In this document: piece after piece, positions 24,061 to 35,244 of the stretch
Numbering within the stretch: the stretch's first letter is position 1
Layout: every line of letters starts with the position of its first letter
Assembly (NCBI GenBank): GCA_022829145.1
Contig: CM040748.1
Coordinates: forward strand, 30,952,501 to 31,016,500
Direction of reading: 5' to 3'
Source of the DNA: Albula goreensis
Taxonomy: Eukaryota > Chordata > Actinopteri > Albuliformes > Albulidae
DNA length: 64,000 bases
Notes under the pieces: model-generated
Database searches by the model: none
What the model was told of the DNA's origin: nothing
Seen by the model: only the letters and a program-made list of their open reading frames with translations
Made by a program: the position numbers and the translations under genes

Positions 24061-25361
24061 ATTTTACTGGTATCATATATAAAGTCTGATTAAATATAGC
24101 ATAGCATTATCTGTGATGTAATGTACATAATCCCTCTACCTATACACATACGTACTTGCATCCATTTTAGAGGCTTTTGCATTCCCACAGTAAATTGACC
24201 AGGGCTGACAGTATGTTGGCCAAGTCTGGAAACAATAGCAGGTTTGTCTCAAGCCTGGGAATGTAAAGACAAACAGATGTAGGTGTGTTTACTCAGTGTT
24301 GGTCTTGTTCATATGTAGTACGTGTGATTATTGTGGTAAGCTAAATGATGAATAATGAAATGTAATTAGCACCCATTTCTTGTGGTGTTGCATGAGGTGG
24401 TGCAGTTGTGTGTCCCACAGCAGGGAGATCCAGTCCCACCCAGGGTCCATGTTGACAAGGTAGCATTTGGCTCAGCCTCAGTGGGGAAAAATAGCCAGTG
24501 AGCTGGTTAAACACATCAGGCTATATACTCTCCAGTGACCTCTATTGTCAAGTGTCTGCAGGAACATATATAGTCATGTGTTCTTCTGATAGAATATGTA
24601 AAATGTGATTGGTGTTGCATCTGCAGTGTGAAAAATAGCAAAGGCTAGTTATCACGTAATTTAAAGGAATGACACGAGCAGCTGCTTCCCTCTGAATCTG
24701 TGGGGGTGATTCAACAGGTAAGCCTGATAACATAGTATAGAGTAAATCACTATTTAGGCCCAGCAAAGCCTGTGGAGTTTGTCACATTCGTGATCAGATA
24801 TAACTTTATGTATGTAGCCTCTGTAAAAAAAATTAAGCGGGAATCAGACCGGAGGATACATACCAGCCCTCACGGTTAATGACCAAAACATTTGTGAATT
24901 GGATAACACTAGAAATAAATACCAAATTTCATTTTTAATTGTATCTATATCACAATTTCACAGAGTTTGGCCACTAAGGAGTACACTCTCGCATTCTCAC
25001 ACTCTCACAAGGGAGCCACACACCTTGGTGATGCACGGCAGCCATTTTGTGTCCAAATTCTCAAAAGACATGAGCTGACATCAAAAGTGAGAGAATGTTT
25101 AGCCAAATTGTGTGACAATTCGATGGCCAGTTTGTGAGAGCCAGGCATGTGTAATGTTTGTTTAAATTCGTCTCTTAAAGTTGGGCATTGCAATTGCATT
25201 GAATGTGGTCCTAAGCTGTTTTCTTTTGGTAACTAAACCAAAGGAGTCTTTTCAACTCTTAGATGTCGAGTGAAGGGCAATTTGCCCAGACCGTTCTGTG
25301 TGCCAAGTCTCCTCGTTACTCTCAAAACAAAAAGGAATAACATTGGCTGTCCACAGCAATG

Positions 25362-25720
25362 CAATCTCATGACTTTCTGGGTGCAAAGAGCATAGTGATT
25401 TAGTAATTATATATGATTAAGCCGTGGATGGATATCAGACCCTGAACTGTGAGTGAATGTCTCAGCACAGGAAGAATCTTGGCCAGATGATTTTCCCTCC
25501 AAGTGCGGCCATTACGGCTCGAGTGAAGGGATGTTTCGCTACAATCCCATGACTTTCTGGGTGCAAAGTGCATAGTGATTTAGTAATTATATATGATTCA
25601 GCCATGGATGGATATCAGACCTTGAGCTGCGAGTGAATGTCTCAGCAGAGGAAACATCTGGCCAGATGGTGTTACTTCTGAGGGCGGCCATTACGGCTCA
25701 AGTGAGAGGGCCATTTCACC
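25362..25720. repeat. Two-copy tandem duplication, 180-bp unit, enhancer-like sequence
   Basis: Unit 1 (25362-25541) and unit 2 (25542-25720) share CAATC.CATGACTTTCTGGG, GTGCAAAG.GCATAGTGAT, TTAGTAATTATATATGATT, GCC.TGGATGGATATCAGAC, GAGTGAATGTCTCAGCA, GGCCAGATG and GCGGCCATTACGGCTC. The offset is exactly 180 at the left anchor and 179 at the right. Identity by eye is high, about 85 per cent or more. A GTCGAGTGAAGGGCAATTT piece at 25265 resembles the unit's end, hinting at a former extra copy. AT-rich homeodomain-like cores are the best-kept parts. Confidence 0.8.
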
Positions 25721-25744
25721 GCAGTATCGCACAGCACACAGACC

Positions 25745-26060
25745 CAGCTCCTGAACAGTTTATCTGCCCTGCTTGCCATTTATCTTGTGAAATTCCACAA
25801 TGCAGATAGATAAAGCAGGAAGTGATCAGGTAGATCACACACAAGGATTTAATTACGAATTTAGATCCGCTTCTCCCCATTTCCAAATGACAGTGTGGAG
25901 GTAGAGATTTCAGCCTTAATTAATAATCGTTAGTGGGTTTGCTCTTTTGATCTCTCTCTGAGCCGGTCTGTGCAGTGGCTGGAGGCCGCTAATTGAAAAT
26001 GACGTCAGGCGCCTGTTGTTTTCATTTGAAACCTGAACCACCCGTTTATAGGAGGAAAGC
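25745..26060. promoter_or_regulatory. Candidate enhancer with GATA cluster, GTGATC palindrome and CRE
   Basis: Four GATA-type sites lie in 54 bases (TTATCT 25760 and 25780; AGATAG 25804; AGATAA 25808). Then GTGATC-AGGTA-GATCAC is a perfect inverted repeat (25822-25838). GATTTAATTACGAATTT, TGACAG (25889), CCTTAATTAATAATCG and a perfect CRE palindrome TGACGTCA (26000-26007) follow. It sits directly right of the 180-bp tandem duplication. Confidence 0.45.
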
Positions 26061-27284
26061 ATGTGTTTTATTCACCACCTACCTGGAGCGGCAAGATAAA
26101 TGTGTGCTTTACCTACTGTAGGCTGGAGTCGGGCTTTAGCCCAGGTCACCAGAACACTGTACTGAGCCTCTCACGATGAAAGCAGTACTCTGACTTTACA
26201 GCAGTGTTTATCAGGCTGCTGCATGGTTATTCATTCATTCCATATTAAATACTGTATGCCTATTCTAATTGCGATATGTGTCAACATACAGAGTGTTGAC
26301 AAAAATACATTATTGAATTAACCATTTATTTTAGAAGCTAGCTTAACTAGCATTTTTGCACATTTGTTTTGGATAAAAATAGAAAGTGGTTTTGCAAAAA
26401 TGTATTCGTTTTATAGTACAGTAATAATAATATATAATTAAACTGTCTGACATTGACTTTTAAGAGCAAATAAAACAATCATCATGGTCCATAATTCATA
26501 TATATGTAACATTTCCTCAAATGAAAGGAGATTTGAAGAAAAAAAATCAGCTGACTGTAAATTAGTGAAGCAAGCGGCATCAATCAGATAGCATTTTGCA
26601 TTTATTGCCTTGAAAGTAAAATAGGACCTGCTAACTGCTGGTAGCTCTTCCAGTATGACTGTTCAAAATGTAATATTTAAGATCGTATTTTTCAGTTCGC
26701 TCGTACTTCTGCATCTGTTTTTCATGTGTTGAGCAGGAAATAAGTGAATGTTAAAATGCCAAAAAGTGCAATGGTATATCAGTCTGAGCATGCTACAAAG
26801 TGAAAGAACTGTCGCCTGATCTGAGCACTGGACACTATTATAATTGCAGAATTATCTGACAACCCCGGATTAAAAGTAATTGTAGAGTCTTTCCCTTTTG
26901 GAAAAAAAGAAGCATTTATTTCTTTGAAACGTTTGCGAGTGTGATTGTGGCGATGGACGGCTGAGATAATGCGTAGCCTGTTTGTGCCAGATTAGGGGGT
27001 GTGTCATTAGGGAGGTGACAGCGGAGGGGGCGGGAGGCGTGGGGGAGCACGGGGGCCCTGTTTGTTCATCTCCACAGCGCTGTAATGGCAGCAGAGCCCC
27101 GGGCTGCACACCCCCAGGGTCTGCAGATTTATGGAGCCGGGCTGAGCCGAGCGCATTTACGGTCTCATGACCTGAGTACTGAACCCGGAGCACGAGAGAG
27201 GAGGGGAGAGCCGAGCCGAGTGGAGCGCTCCACAAACACAGACATGGAGGGGAAGGGAGGGGGAGGTGAAATTACACACGTAAA

Positions 27285-27810
27285 CTCACACACGCACACA
27301 CACACACGCACGGACATAGACGTATGCTCATGCACACAGACACATACATACACACACACGCATGTGAATGCACACACACATGCTTGCACACAGACACATT
27401 TACACACATGAAGATAGACCCATGCACACGCACATTCACATGCAAGTAGACACACTCATGCACACACATGCTTGCACACATGCACACTTTTACACACATG
27501 CAAATAGACCCAGGCACACACACACATTCACATGCAAGTAGACACACTCATTCCCACACATACACTCACACATGAATGCACACCCACATGCACTCAGACA
27601 CACACACACACACACACACTCACATACACTTGCACATGGACATGCCCCTGCAGACACACACTCCCACATGCATGCGCATAATCATGCACTCAAAACACAC
27701 ATACACATGGCACATATACACACGTATGCATGTGCATATATATGTGTGCATGCATTAACATGTATTTATGCATATGCACAAAAATATGGACATGCACACA
27801 GACTCACATA
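27285..27810. repeat. CA-rich satellite block containing an 88-90 bp minisatellite
   Basis: More than 500 bases of CA-rich sequence. Within it, two units (about 27371-27458 and 27459-27550) repeat TGCTTGCACACA, TTTACACACATG, ATAGACCCA, GCACATTCACATGCAAG and TAGACACACTCAT in order, with a period of 88-90 bp. The rest is irregular CACA/CATG. No coding function is inferred for the His/Thr-rich or Cys/Val-rich frames. Confidence 0.9.
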
Positions 27811-28139
27811 CATGTACAGTGATATCTGTAGATCTTTTCACTACATCAGGTTCACTTCACTTTACAAATACTCATAGCGGTTAACGTTAAAAATAAGAAA
27901 TATATAGTAAAATTAGAATATCACCTTTGATTATTGTTTAGCTTCATATGCCTTAATAGTGTTTATTTTTATATTAGACGTGTTCGAATCATTGTTGTGC
28001 ACATTAGCAACATTTAAGTTAAATTATCCATTGTTTTAATAAGGAAGGTATGGTCTAAGTATGTTTTTGCAATGACCAAACTGTCATCTTCTCTGTGCTC
28101 TTGCAATTAAACGTTCAATTTAAAACGAACCACACTGCA

Positions 28140-28640
28140 GTTGTAAGTCAAAGTGGGTGGAGCAATCACACTGTGTGTGCGCTGCACATCAGATGACTCA
28201 GAACAGCGGCCGAATGCTAATGACCCCTGAATGGAAGAGCCCATGGACAACCGGCCCCGGGGGCTCTGCGACAACGGCGACCATCTCCGCGCGGATAATC
28301 CCGCCGATCTACAAGTGCCAACAAACTCGGGGGCATGCAGGCATAGGGGACATCGCGCAATCCGGCTCTGACAACACACCCCCCCCCCCCCAAATCATCC
28401 TCCATTCTAATCCCTCCGCTCGCTCTCCAATTAACGATATCAATTCAGGGGCCGCGCGGCTGGGCTCCGCGCTGCAGCTCCTGCCTTTTCCGCCGACAAT
28501 TGAATTCGCGTTCCGGCGCAACAGCCCGGGCCCGCTCTCTTCTGAAGGCGACCACCCATCCGAGACCAAATTCATGAGCCGAGGGAAACCCCACGGAGCT
28601 AAGTGGAGTAGATCAGGGCCAGAGAGAAAACATTAAATAA
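28140..28640. promoter_or_regulatory. Candidate CpG-rich regulatory block
   Basis: A roughly 500-base island of high GC and CpG in an AT-rich setting, interrupted by C12 at 28379-28390. Contains CAGATGACTCAG (AP-1-like), GAATGCTAATGACCCC and CCAATTAACGATATCAATTC. Frames are open on both strands (159 codons on plus), as expected for GC-rich DNA, with no recognisable protein. Promoter or enhancer cannot be separated. Confidence 0.35.
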
Positions 28641-28929
28641 AACGGCCCATGCCTGTTTGTTTTTTTGTTTTTCTGCCTCGAGGGCCGGCACGGCTGGAGA
28701 CTGAATCAACACCCACCCCCCCCACCACCTCCGGGTTCAAATTGAAATGGAGCCAATTGGGGAGGGGTCAATCCGCATACAACAACCTGAGATGGGGACA
28801 CGTTAACAATATCGCTTTTTTTAAATTTCATGATATTTTTAACAATTTTTTTTTTTTTGTTGTGACCAGGATTTTTTTTTTCAACACTGTTTTTTAATCA
28901 GATCGTGCATCTAAAAATGCACAGATGCA

Positions 28930-29340
28930 GAAACCTGACATTTCCTGCCTGTGAGGGTTTTCATCCCCCCACTCCGTGCAGGTAATCTGTTGGCAGAGTC
29001 CCCCCTTCTCCATTTTGTGCCTTCCCTCAGCTCCAGCGTGTCCGTCCGTGCGCGGGAACAGGCTGCTTGCGCGGCGGCTGCTTTCAGCCGCGACAATGAA
29101 GCGGGCACTCCGGCTAGCCAGAAAACGGCGCAGCTGAGAATTCGCTGAGAGGAATTACTAGGTTTTATGAGCCATAAAATTTTTATTCATCTCCACACTC
29201 AACCAGGTTTTGGCCACGGGTCGACATGCCTTAAATAAGCTGAAACAATTCCAGCACTTCAACCAGAATTAGCATTTATCTTTGCCTGCAGACTTAATGG
29301 AGTGTTTATTGTTTAATGTTCAGCTTCAAGTTCATAATCG
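28930..29340. promoter_or_regulatory. Candidate conserved element with posterior-HOX/CDX-type palindrome
   Basis: TTTTATG-AGC-CATAAAA (29163-29179) is a perfect inverted repeat of the TTTATG core bound by CDX and posterior HOX proteins. It is followed at once by TTTTTATTCATC and, further on, AGAATTAGCATTTATC, GACTTAATGG and GTTTATTGTTTAATG. The left part (28970-29150) is CpG-rich. Confidence 0.45.
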
Positions 29341-29378
29341 ATCTTTTTTTTTTTTTTTCCTTTTCCCCTCCTCCCCTG

Positions 29379-29612
29379 TGACAGTGGTATGGATATCTCT
29401 CTCCCTCTCTCTCTGCCTCCGTTCTGCTTGTCACGTACTGTACCCCCACTGGAAGCCGAATAGGTTCATACCCCTTCGTCCTCTCTGCCTACTGCCTCTG
29501 GCTTCCCTCTGACAGATAAGTATCCACTTCGGAGTTTGGTTTGCCTGTTGTTTTACTGCTGACCTGCAGCTCAACTTTGACCCCTGACCCCAGGAGGTAT
29601 CTGTCATGACAG
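29379..29612. promoter_or_regulatory. Cluster of MEIS/PREP/TGIF-type TGACAG sites
   Basis: TGACAG at 29379 and 29510, and CTGTCATGACAG (29601-29612), a perfect 12-bp palindrome of two back-to-back cores. Four cores in 234 bases against a chance expectation of about one per 2 kb counting both strands. MEIS proteins bind TGACAG; binding here is inferred. Confidence 0.4.
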
Positions 29613-31479
29613 GGGGGACTGCTTAACACAAAATGGTGCCCCCCGTTCTGAGGGAGAGAGAGAAACAGAGGCGCTCGCGCAGGGGTACTCCTTTATGTGT
29701 TTGGTTTTCCTTTTGTTTTCCCGTGAAGAAATCGTTGCCTTTTCTTTCCCCCTGCCCCTCCCTTTTTCCTTTCACTCCCTTTCAACCACTGTTCTCGGGC
29801 GCCACAGGTACCGGCCCTTAGCAGCGGGATTCTGGGAGATTGTAAGAGGAAGCCTTAATGAGCTGACGGCCTCCTCAGCTGGGGTGAAATGCATGCAAAT
29901 GAGATGCACAACTAAACGGACAGGACAGGAGCGAATGCAGAGGACAGGACATGAGTTTCAGCTACTCTGGTACCATGCCTCTGGCTCGAAGATGAGCAGC
30001 TTCGACAGTAAAGCAGAAAAAAACAATAATGGAAACAAAACCATCTTTTTTTTATCCTTGAGTCTGGTTACTGCGGTAACCCGCTATTGTTATTTTACAC
30101 CCGTTAAAAACTTGAAAGTGCTGTTGAAAGCAAATCTGTGGGAAAATTCAAGACTGTTATTAATATGCCTGTTTTTGTTTGTTTTATCTTATTTAATAGG
30201 TGAATTGGTTTGTGCAGTGAATACATGCATGCATAGCAACCCTGGCATTGTATTTTCATTGTAATGAATATATTTTTTTCTTTTTTGCTTTAAACAGTAA
30301 GAATGTTTTTTCTATTTATTTTTTATCTTACAAGAAATTATATTTTAATATGTTATGATGATTCAAAAATTTATCATTTCAAAATAATAAATTGCAGTCA
30401 ATTTCACTTTGAATATATTTGTAGTATTTTTGTGGGCTTTCCTAGTTTAGATATTAGCAAAATATGGATGTTGATGAAAACTTTCAAAAATTGCAGGGAA
30501 ATAAAACCTGTATTCAAATTGGAATAACAACTTCCCATATTCTAACATACATTAATATGAGATGGTGACTAAAGTTTCATCCTTCATGTAAACAAACATT
30601 TCTCAAATGTATCTTTTGAAATATAACTAAACACTTAATTATTTTGAATGGATTGAAACTACCACCATCAATAGTGGTAGCTGCATTCAATTACAAAATT
30701 GTAAAATTAGAATGAGCACATCATATTGTTTTCAGCTAAGCAAAAACATAAATGTGTCAAATTCAAAACCACAAAAAATCTTTTTCACCCAGCCTCCATT
30801 TATATGACCTAGGTTTGATGTAATGAGCCTGAATTTTCTCAATATGTCTTCACCAGAGAAAAACCAGGTAGCATCTCCAATGCCCTAACAATGCAATTAC
30901 AGCAGAGAGCCCGATGCTTCATCTGACCTTTACAACTACCATATCCCAGTACCTTCCACATGGAGAGAGATGTATATAGTAAAAGGAATCTGTAGAACAG
31001 TTTTTTTTTCTTCAAAAATAACCTCTTTTTCTTATTTTTCAACACTAACCTCATACCTAAAGATTTATCTATTTATTGACATATATATAGTATATGAAAA
31101 ATTAAATAGATAATTACTAGACTTATTGTATGTTCTTACTACATTATTACATTCAGTTGTATTTGACCTTATGTTATCCTTACATAAAGATTGTTCAGTT
31201 GTTGTCACATAATGTTAGATGTTCAATTTAAGAAAAATCAGTAAAATTGGTTTATATAAATGTTTGACCGATGATTTCATAGATGATTGGTTTTAAATTA
31301 TTTTATGACAGAGTGAATGCGTTTGTTTTGTGATAAATTTAAGATATAGCTTAGTCTATATGTGTAAACGCCCCTTTACCCGTTCCGGTTTTTAGAATGG
31401 TTTACGTTTTCGCCTTATTATTATATTTATTCCGTACAAATAACTGACTTTTTTGGCAGATTTTGATGTTAAGAGCGCG

Positions 31480-31960
31480 CAAGCAATGACCGGTCACGAC
31501 GTTTTTAAATTAAGGTAAACAAAAACGAAAAGGGGAAATTATAAGAGGAAAAATAGGAACTGGAGGTGAATACAAAAACATACCTTGTTTACCTCTGAAG
31601 CCTACCCCTGAGATTCGCTCCCTCGGTGTTGCACAGGGGGGGCTTCTGCAATTTTGCATTGTTAGCAGCACCTTCTAATTTGAGTGTGTGCCGAACGCGT
31701 GACAAGTGAGAGAAGTAAAAACGGTCACGCTTGCGCTGCCTGGTAATCACCGAACTGCTTAAAGGCGCGACACTCCCAACACAAGCGGATCCGAATCAAC
31801 TTTGCCTTCGGGGGCAGAAGAAGGGAAAAAATGTCCATTAATTTTTAGAGAGAAAATTAGAGTGGCACTTGATGAAGTCGACTTTGACACGCGTTAATTG
31901 CTCCACAGCACTCCTAATTAGTGATTTTCACATTCTTTTACTGCTGTTAGGTTGACGCTG
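31480..31960. promoter_or_regulatory. Candidate conserved element with TGACCGGTCA palindrome
   Basis: TGACCGGTCA (31487-31496) is a perfect palindrome of nuclear-receptor-like half-sites. CpG-containing unique sequence follows (AACGCGTGACAAG near 31694), then CCATTAATTTTTAG, ACGCGTTAATTGC and CTCCTAATTAGTGATT (31911-31926). Ends before a T19 run at about 31968-31985. Confidence 0.35.
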
Positions 31961-32802
31961 CTGTCTTGTTTTTTTTTTTTTTTTTCTTCTATTCTTGATT
32001 GTGGTTACTCTCGTGTTTGTTGCAGCGGGACGTGACTTACAAGACTATTACCTAATAGTCTTAACAAAATCAGCAGGATCCTGGTGTATAAGTGACTTCT
32101 AATGTTAGTGTTATTATAAACTTAATTATTTTAAATGACGTCTATATTGGCAATATAAAATGTAACTAAATTTAAAGCTTTAAACAAAAATTAATCCGTT
32201 TTTAAACGTTATGCAGGTAATGAATAGAAAATGAAACACATCTACTATGAAATGCACTTTTGATACTGTTTTTAGAATATTAAAACAGTAACATATTATC
32301 TTTAGTGCCTCCCAAATATCTTCCCACAACTGATATTTTGTGCAGTATTTATGCCATTCAACATATTTATTTATATCATGTATTTAATGTAAGTGGAATT
32401 CACGTGTATAAATGCAAAGCAATACAATGCATTAAATGAGAGTCAGTGCCATAGCTTAAATGAGAATTCTTTTACACAAAATTTTGTAATTATTATATAT
32501 AAAGGATATTTCATTCTTCCACTGAGAGCATCCTTTACATGAGTCAAATCAATATTCAATATATAATTGATATAAGAATCTTTTCTTGTAAATATTATGC
32601 ATGCATTGTGCCTTAAATTCAGGTAATATCGAAGAATATCAAATTCAATCAACTTAAACATTGTCTTATTTACAAATGCAAGTACACATTTTTCTTGACA
32701 TTGTGAGTCCTTTCTGGGATTTTTCAATTTGTCACACTGAGTTCATCTTTAATTGTGAGCCAAATTAAGGACAAATTGACTGAATTCAAGCTCACGCTGT
32801 AG

Positions 32803-33008
32803 GGAAGGTTCTAAATATTGCCAAAAGTGGTTCTTTTCACATAATTACTGGGGGAACCTTTTCAGGGTACTACAGAGTGCTAGTGATCATTTGGTTCTAT
32901 AGGAGTACCAGATGGTCTCTTAATGGTTCATTCTGTATTGATCCAAAAGATGGTTCTCCTACAATTATGAGCAAAGAATTCCTGAAGAACCTTTTTTATC
33001 ACAGTGTA
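32803..33008. repeat. MITE-like element with repeated GGTTCT/AGAACC motifs
   Basis: Between AAGGTTCTAAATATTGCCAA and GAAGAACCTTTTTTATCACA the sequence repeats GGTTCTTTT, GGTTCTATAGG, GGTTCATT and GGTTCTCC. These echo a common teleost non-autonomous element whose ends carry AAGGTTCT/AGAACCTT and TAAGAGTGTA-like tails. The outer GGTTCT and AGAACC are inverted. No coding capacity. Confidence 0.5.
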
Positions 33009-33139
33009 CAAATAATTCTCACATTCTCACATGCTCTCCCTCTATCTCACTCCCACACACCCACACACAAAATCACACACATACATATTAGAAGTTATTG
33101 GGAGATACATTCATTCTTATATCATTTCCGGGTGCATTT

Positions 33140-33525
33140 GTGCTAATTCTTGGTTTTATTCGCTTACCGCGGTAATGTAATCATTGGCCGAGGCCTGCTC
33201 TGGTAAATCGCCGTGTTACCTGCAGCCATTTATATTTATATGGTGCAGAAATTATAAAGCTTTGTTATAGCCGCGCCTCGGGCGAATTGTTTATGACACC
33301 AGTAATGGGAGTAATTGTTATTGTTGAAATTACCTGTCAGCCGGCCCTTGCGGTGGCCCTTGTCCCACTGACAGATAGTGACAGGAGAGACAGACCCCGC
33401 GCGCATCTCTCTGATGGCTTCTCCGCTGGTAATAAGAAGCTCTGGGCTCCTGATAATTTGCCTGTCAATGCCGGGCCGCGGCTGGTGCAGGCCCCGCCAC
33501 CAAATAGTTGTCATTCATTTTGACG
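33140..33525. promoter_or_regulatory. Candidate enhancer with dense TALE sites
   Basis: Four TGACAG cores lie in 134 bases: CTGTCA 33334, TGACAG 33369 and 33379, and CTGTCAA 33462. Around them are GTAATGTAATCATTGGCC, CATTTATATTTATATGG, GAGTAATTGTTATTG, CTGATAATTTGCC and CpG-rich islands. Non-repetitive between the MITE-like repeat (left) and a TAAA microsatellite (right). The open frames seen here are short and unrelated to known proteins. Confidence 0.5.
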
Positions 33526-33533
33526 ACAACAGC

Positions 33534-33560
33534 AAAAATAAATAAATAAATAAATAAATT
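33534..33560. repeat. (TAAA)n microsatellite
   Basis: About six tandem AAAT units directly right of the TALE-site-rich block, followed by an A-rich stretch to about 33575. Confidence 0.9.
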
Positions 33561-34079
33561 TAAAAAAAAACAAAAGGGGAGGGGAGAGAGGGAATTATCC
33601 AAATGAATTAATACATTTATGCACAGTCGGTATGGGTGTTGTCATCCCCCGCCCCACAAAAAGAAATTATCATTGTCATCCTCCCCCATCCCCTGGACAG
33701 TAAATTGCACTGTCTTTGTGTATTATAACTCTCAGTCCCTGCTGTGTTTGTTTGAGTTTATACACAGTGGTTATGTGTACAGAGATCTGTTATCAATTTT
33801 TGCCACATCCCCCCCCAAAAAAAAAATCCCTTAGGATACAATTTGATATTTGTATAAAATATAATTGAACTGAAAAATGTAATTTAAAAAGGGGGAGAAA
33901 TCATTTGCTGGAAAATGTATTTTTTCTTTTTTTTACTAAATCAAAACTGCCTGTTAAATCGATTTGAATTTTTTTTAAATATCGTTCCACGTCAGCATGG
34001 GTTTCTGCCATTTGCTGTGAGTTGGTTGGGTGGTGTGGGGGCGGGGGGGGGGAGTGGAGGGGCAGAGGACATCCTGTCG

Positions 34080-34230
34080 ACAAAATCTTAGCGGCTTACG
34101 TGAACAATCCCGTCTCCCGTCAGGGCCAGCTTCTGCATTATGATGCTCCCAGCACATTTTCTACATTACCAGTCACATGACGCCTGTCATTTACGGGCAG
34201 ATAAAAAAAGCTGTGTGTGTGTGTGTGTGC
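34080..34230. promoter_or_regulatory. Small candidate regulatory block
   Basis: Unique sequence with GCATTATGATGC, CACATGACGCCTGTCATTTAC (CACATG/CTGTCA) and GGCAGATAAAAAAAGC (GATA), then a short (TG)n at 34215-34229. Confidence 0.25.
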
Positions 34231-34749
34231 TCCACCACAGACGCACACGCACAGACGAGCGTCGAAGCCCTTGAGTACCACGTCTCTTTTTATGAAATGG
34301 TGGTTTTGATAAATTGGCACCAGGAGGGCACAGCATTAATTACTGAGTGTTTAATATCATATCAGTTTCATTGAACTAGAGTAATGTACTGTCTTTGAAT
34401 CCGATAATAATTTTCTCCACCCCTTCTGTCTCCTCTTACCTTTTTATTTCAATTTATATCTAGGTCCCATTTTTATTGGGGGATATACTGTGGACTGCCT
34501 TTGTTTACAATAAATAGTTTATTGTATTTGGAGATAGAGTACAATCCACCATCTCAGATATGTTCCTTTATGCACCTTTGTAATACAGAGCAGACACAGA
34601 TCTTTTCTGAATTAAGACACAAATAGATTGTTACCTGTATGCAAATCTTTCAAATTATTCATCAAATTGTTCTTTTCTTCCCCTGATTATATTTATCTGT
34701 TATCCTGTGCTTTCCTGTTAGCCCGTGTTTACCTGCACAGAAATTCATG

Positions 34750-35115
34750 GGTTTTTGAATATTTGTCCGTTGAGGATCACTCCAGATAAGGCAGTTATTT
34801 TCCATTAGACACCACCCATTATTGCTTTCATCTTTTATTTAAATTATGCCATTAACAGTGTACCGGTTTATCAAGAATGCAGAAATTGAGTTATAAGAAC
34901 GCTGCCATTAATCTTAGTTTCCAGATGTGGCAGCAATAGCAAAGTTGATTAAAGATTTGAGCATTACAGGGACGCACACATATGGGGAGACATTAGGGAG
35001 GAGAGACCAATCTGAATACTTTCTTCAGCCGTTAATGAAAACAGTGATTTATATTACAGGGTTAGGTCATAATGGCCCTGCTCTAAACAATATTATGATG
35101 AGCCTTCTGTGAGAT
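34750..35115. promoter_or_regulatory. Candidate conserved non-coding element
   Basis: AT-rich but non-repetitive. CCAGATAAGG and ATTTAAATTATGCCATTAAC on the left, GCTGCCATTAATCTTAG, GTTGATTAAAG, GCCGTTAATG and CAATATTATGATGAG further right. Typical homeodomain-rich texture of developmental deserts. Confidence 0.4.
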
Positions 35116-35203
35116 CACCATTTTAAAACATGGACACAGCAATGAGCAAAATAAAAAAATAATAATACATATAAGGACAAAGCATCATCAAAACTATATA
35201 ACA

Positions 35204-35205
<2 letters not shown>

Positions 35206-35244
<39 letters not shown>
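35206..35244. repeat. (TTA)13 microsatellite
   Basis: Perfect trinucleotide run; an (AAT)-rich degenerate zone continues to 35322. Confidence 0.95.

Larger units (their letters stand above)
20807..25361. other. Gene desert segment
   Basis: Mostly AT-rich. 21060-21860 holds nothing recognised. 22010-22430 is an isolated CpG-rich patch of unknown nature with short frames on both strands. 22440-22810 is AT-rich and empty; 22815-22917 is a SINE head. 23150-23820 and 24070-25260 show no clear feature. Confidence 0.55.
26061..32802. other. Gene desert segment
   Basis: 26110-26860 is AT-rich and empty. 27000-27260 is a small GC-rich stretch next to the CA satellite. 27820-28130 is empty. A frame of 189 codons at 29695-30264 has no recognisable family and runs from pyrimidine-rich into AT-rich DNA. 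30270-31360 and 31990-32800 are AT-rich with no feature found. Confidence 0.55.

Noticed and set aside
27371..27550. CRISPR-like repeat-spacer pattern
   Set aside because: Only two CA-rich units with no unique spacers, in an animal genome.
28157..28636. 159-codon plus-strand frame
   Set aside because: GC-rich DNA with frames open on both strands, no protein family, homopolymer-encoded Pro run; better explained as a CpG-rich regulatory block.
29695..30264. 189-codon plus-strand frame
   Set aside because: No recognisable domain; hydrophobic ends come from pyrimidine-rich and T-rich DNA; no supporting splice or poly(A) context.
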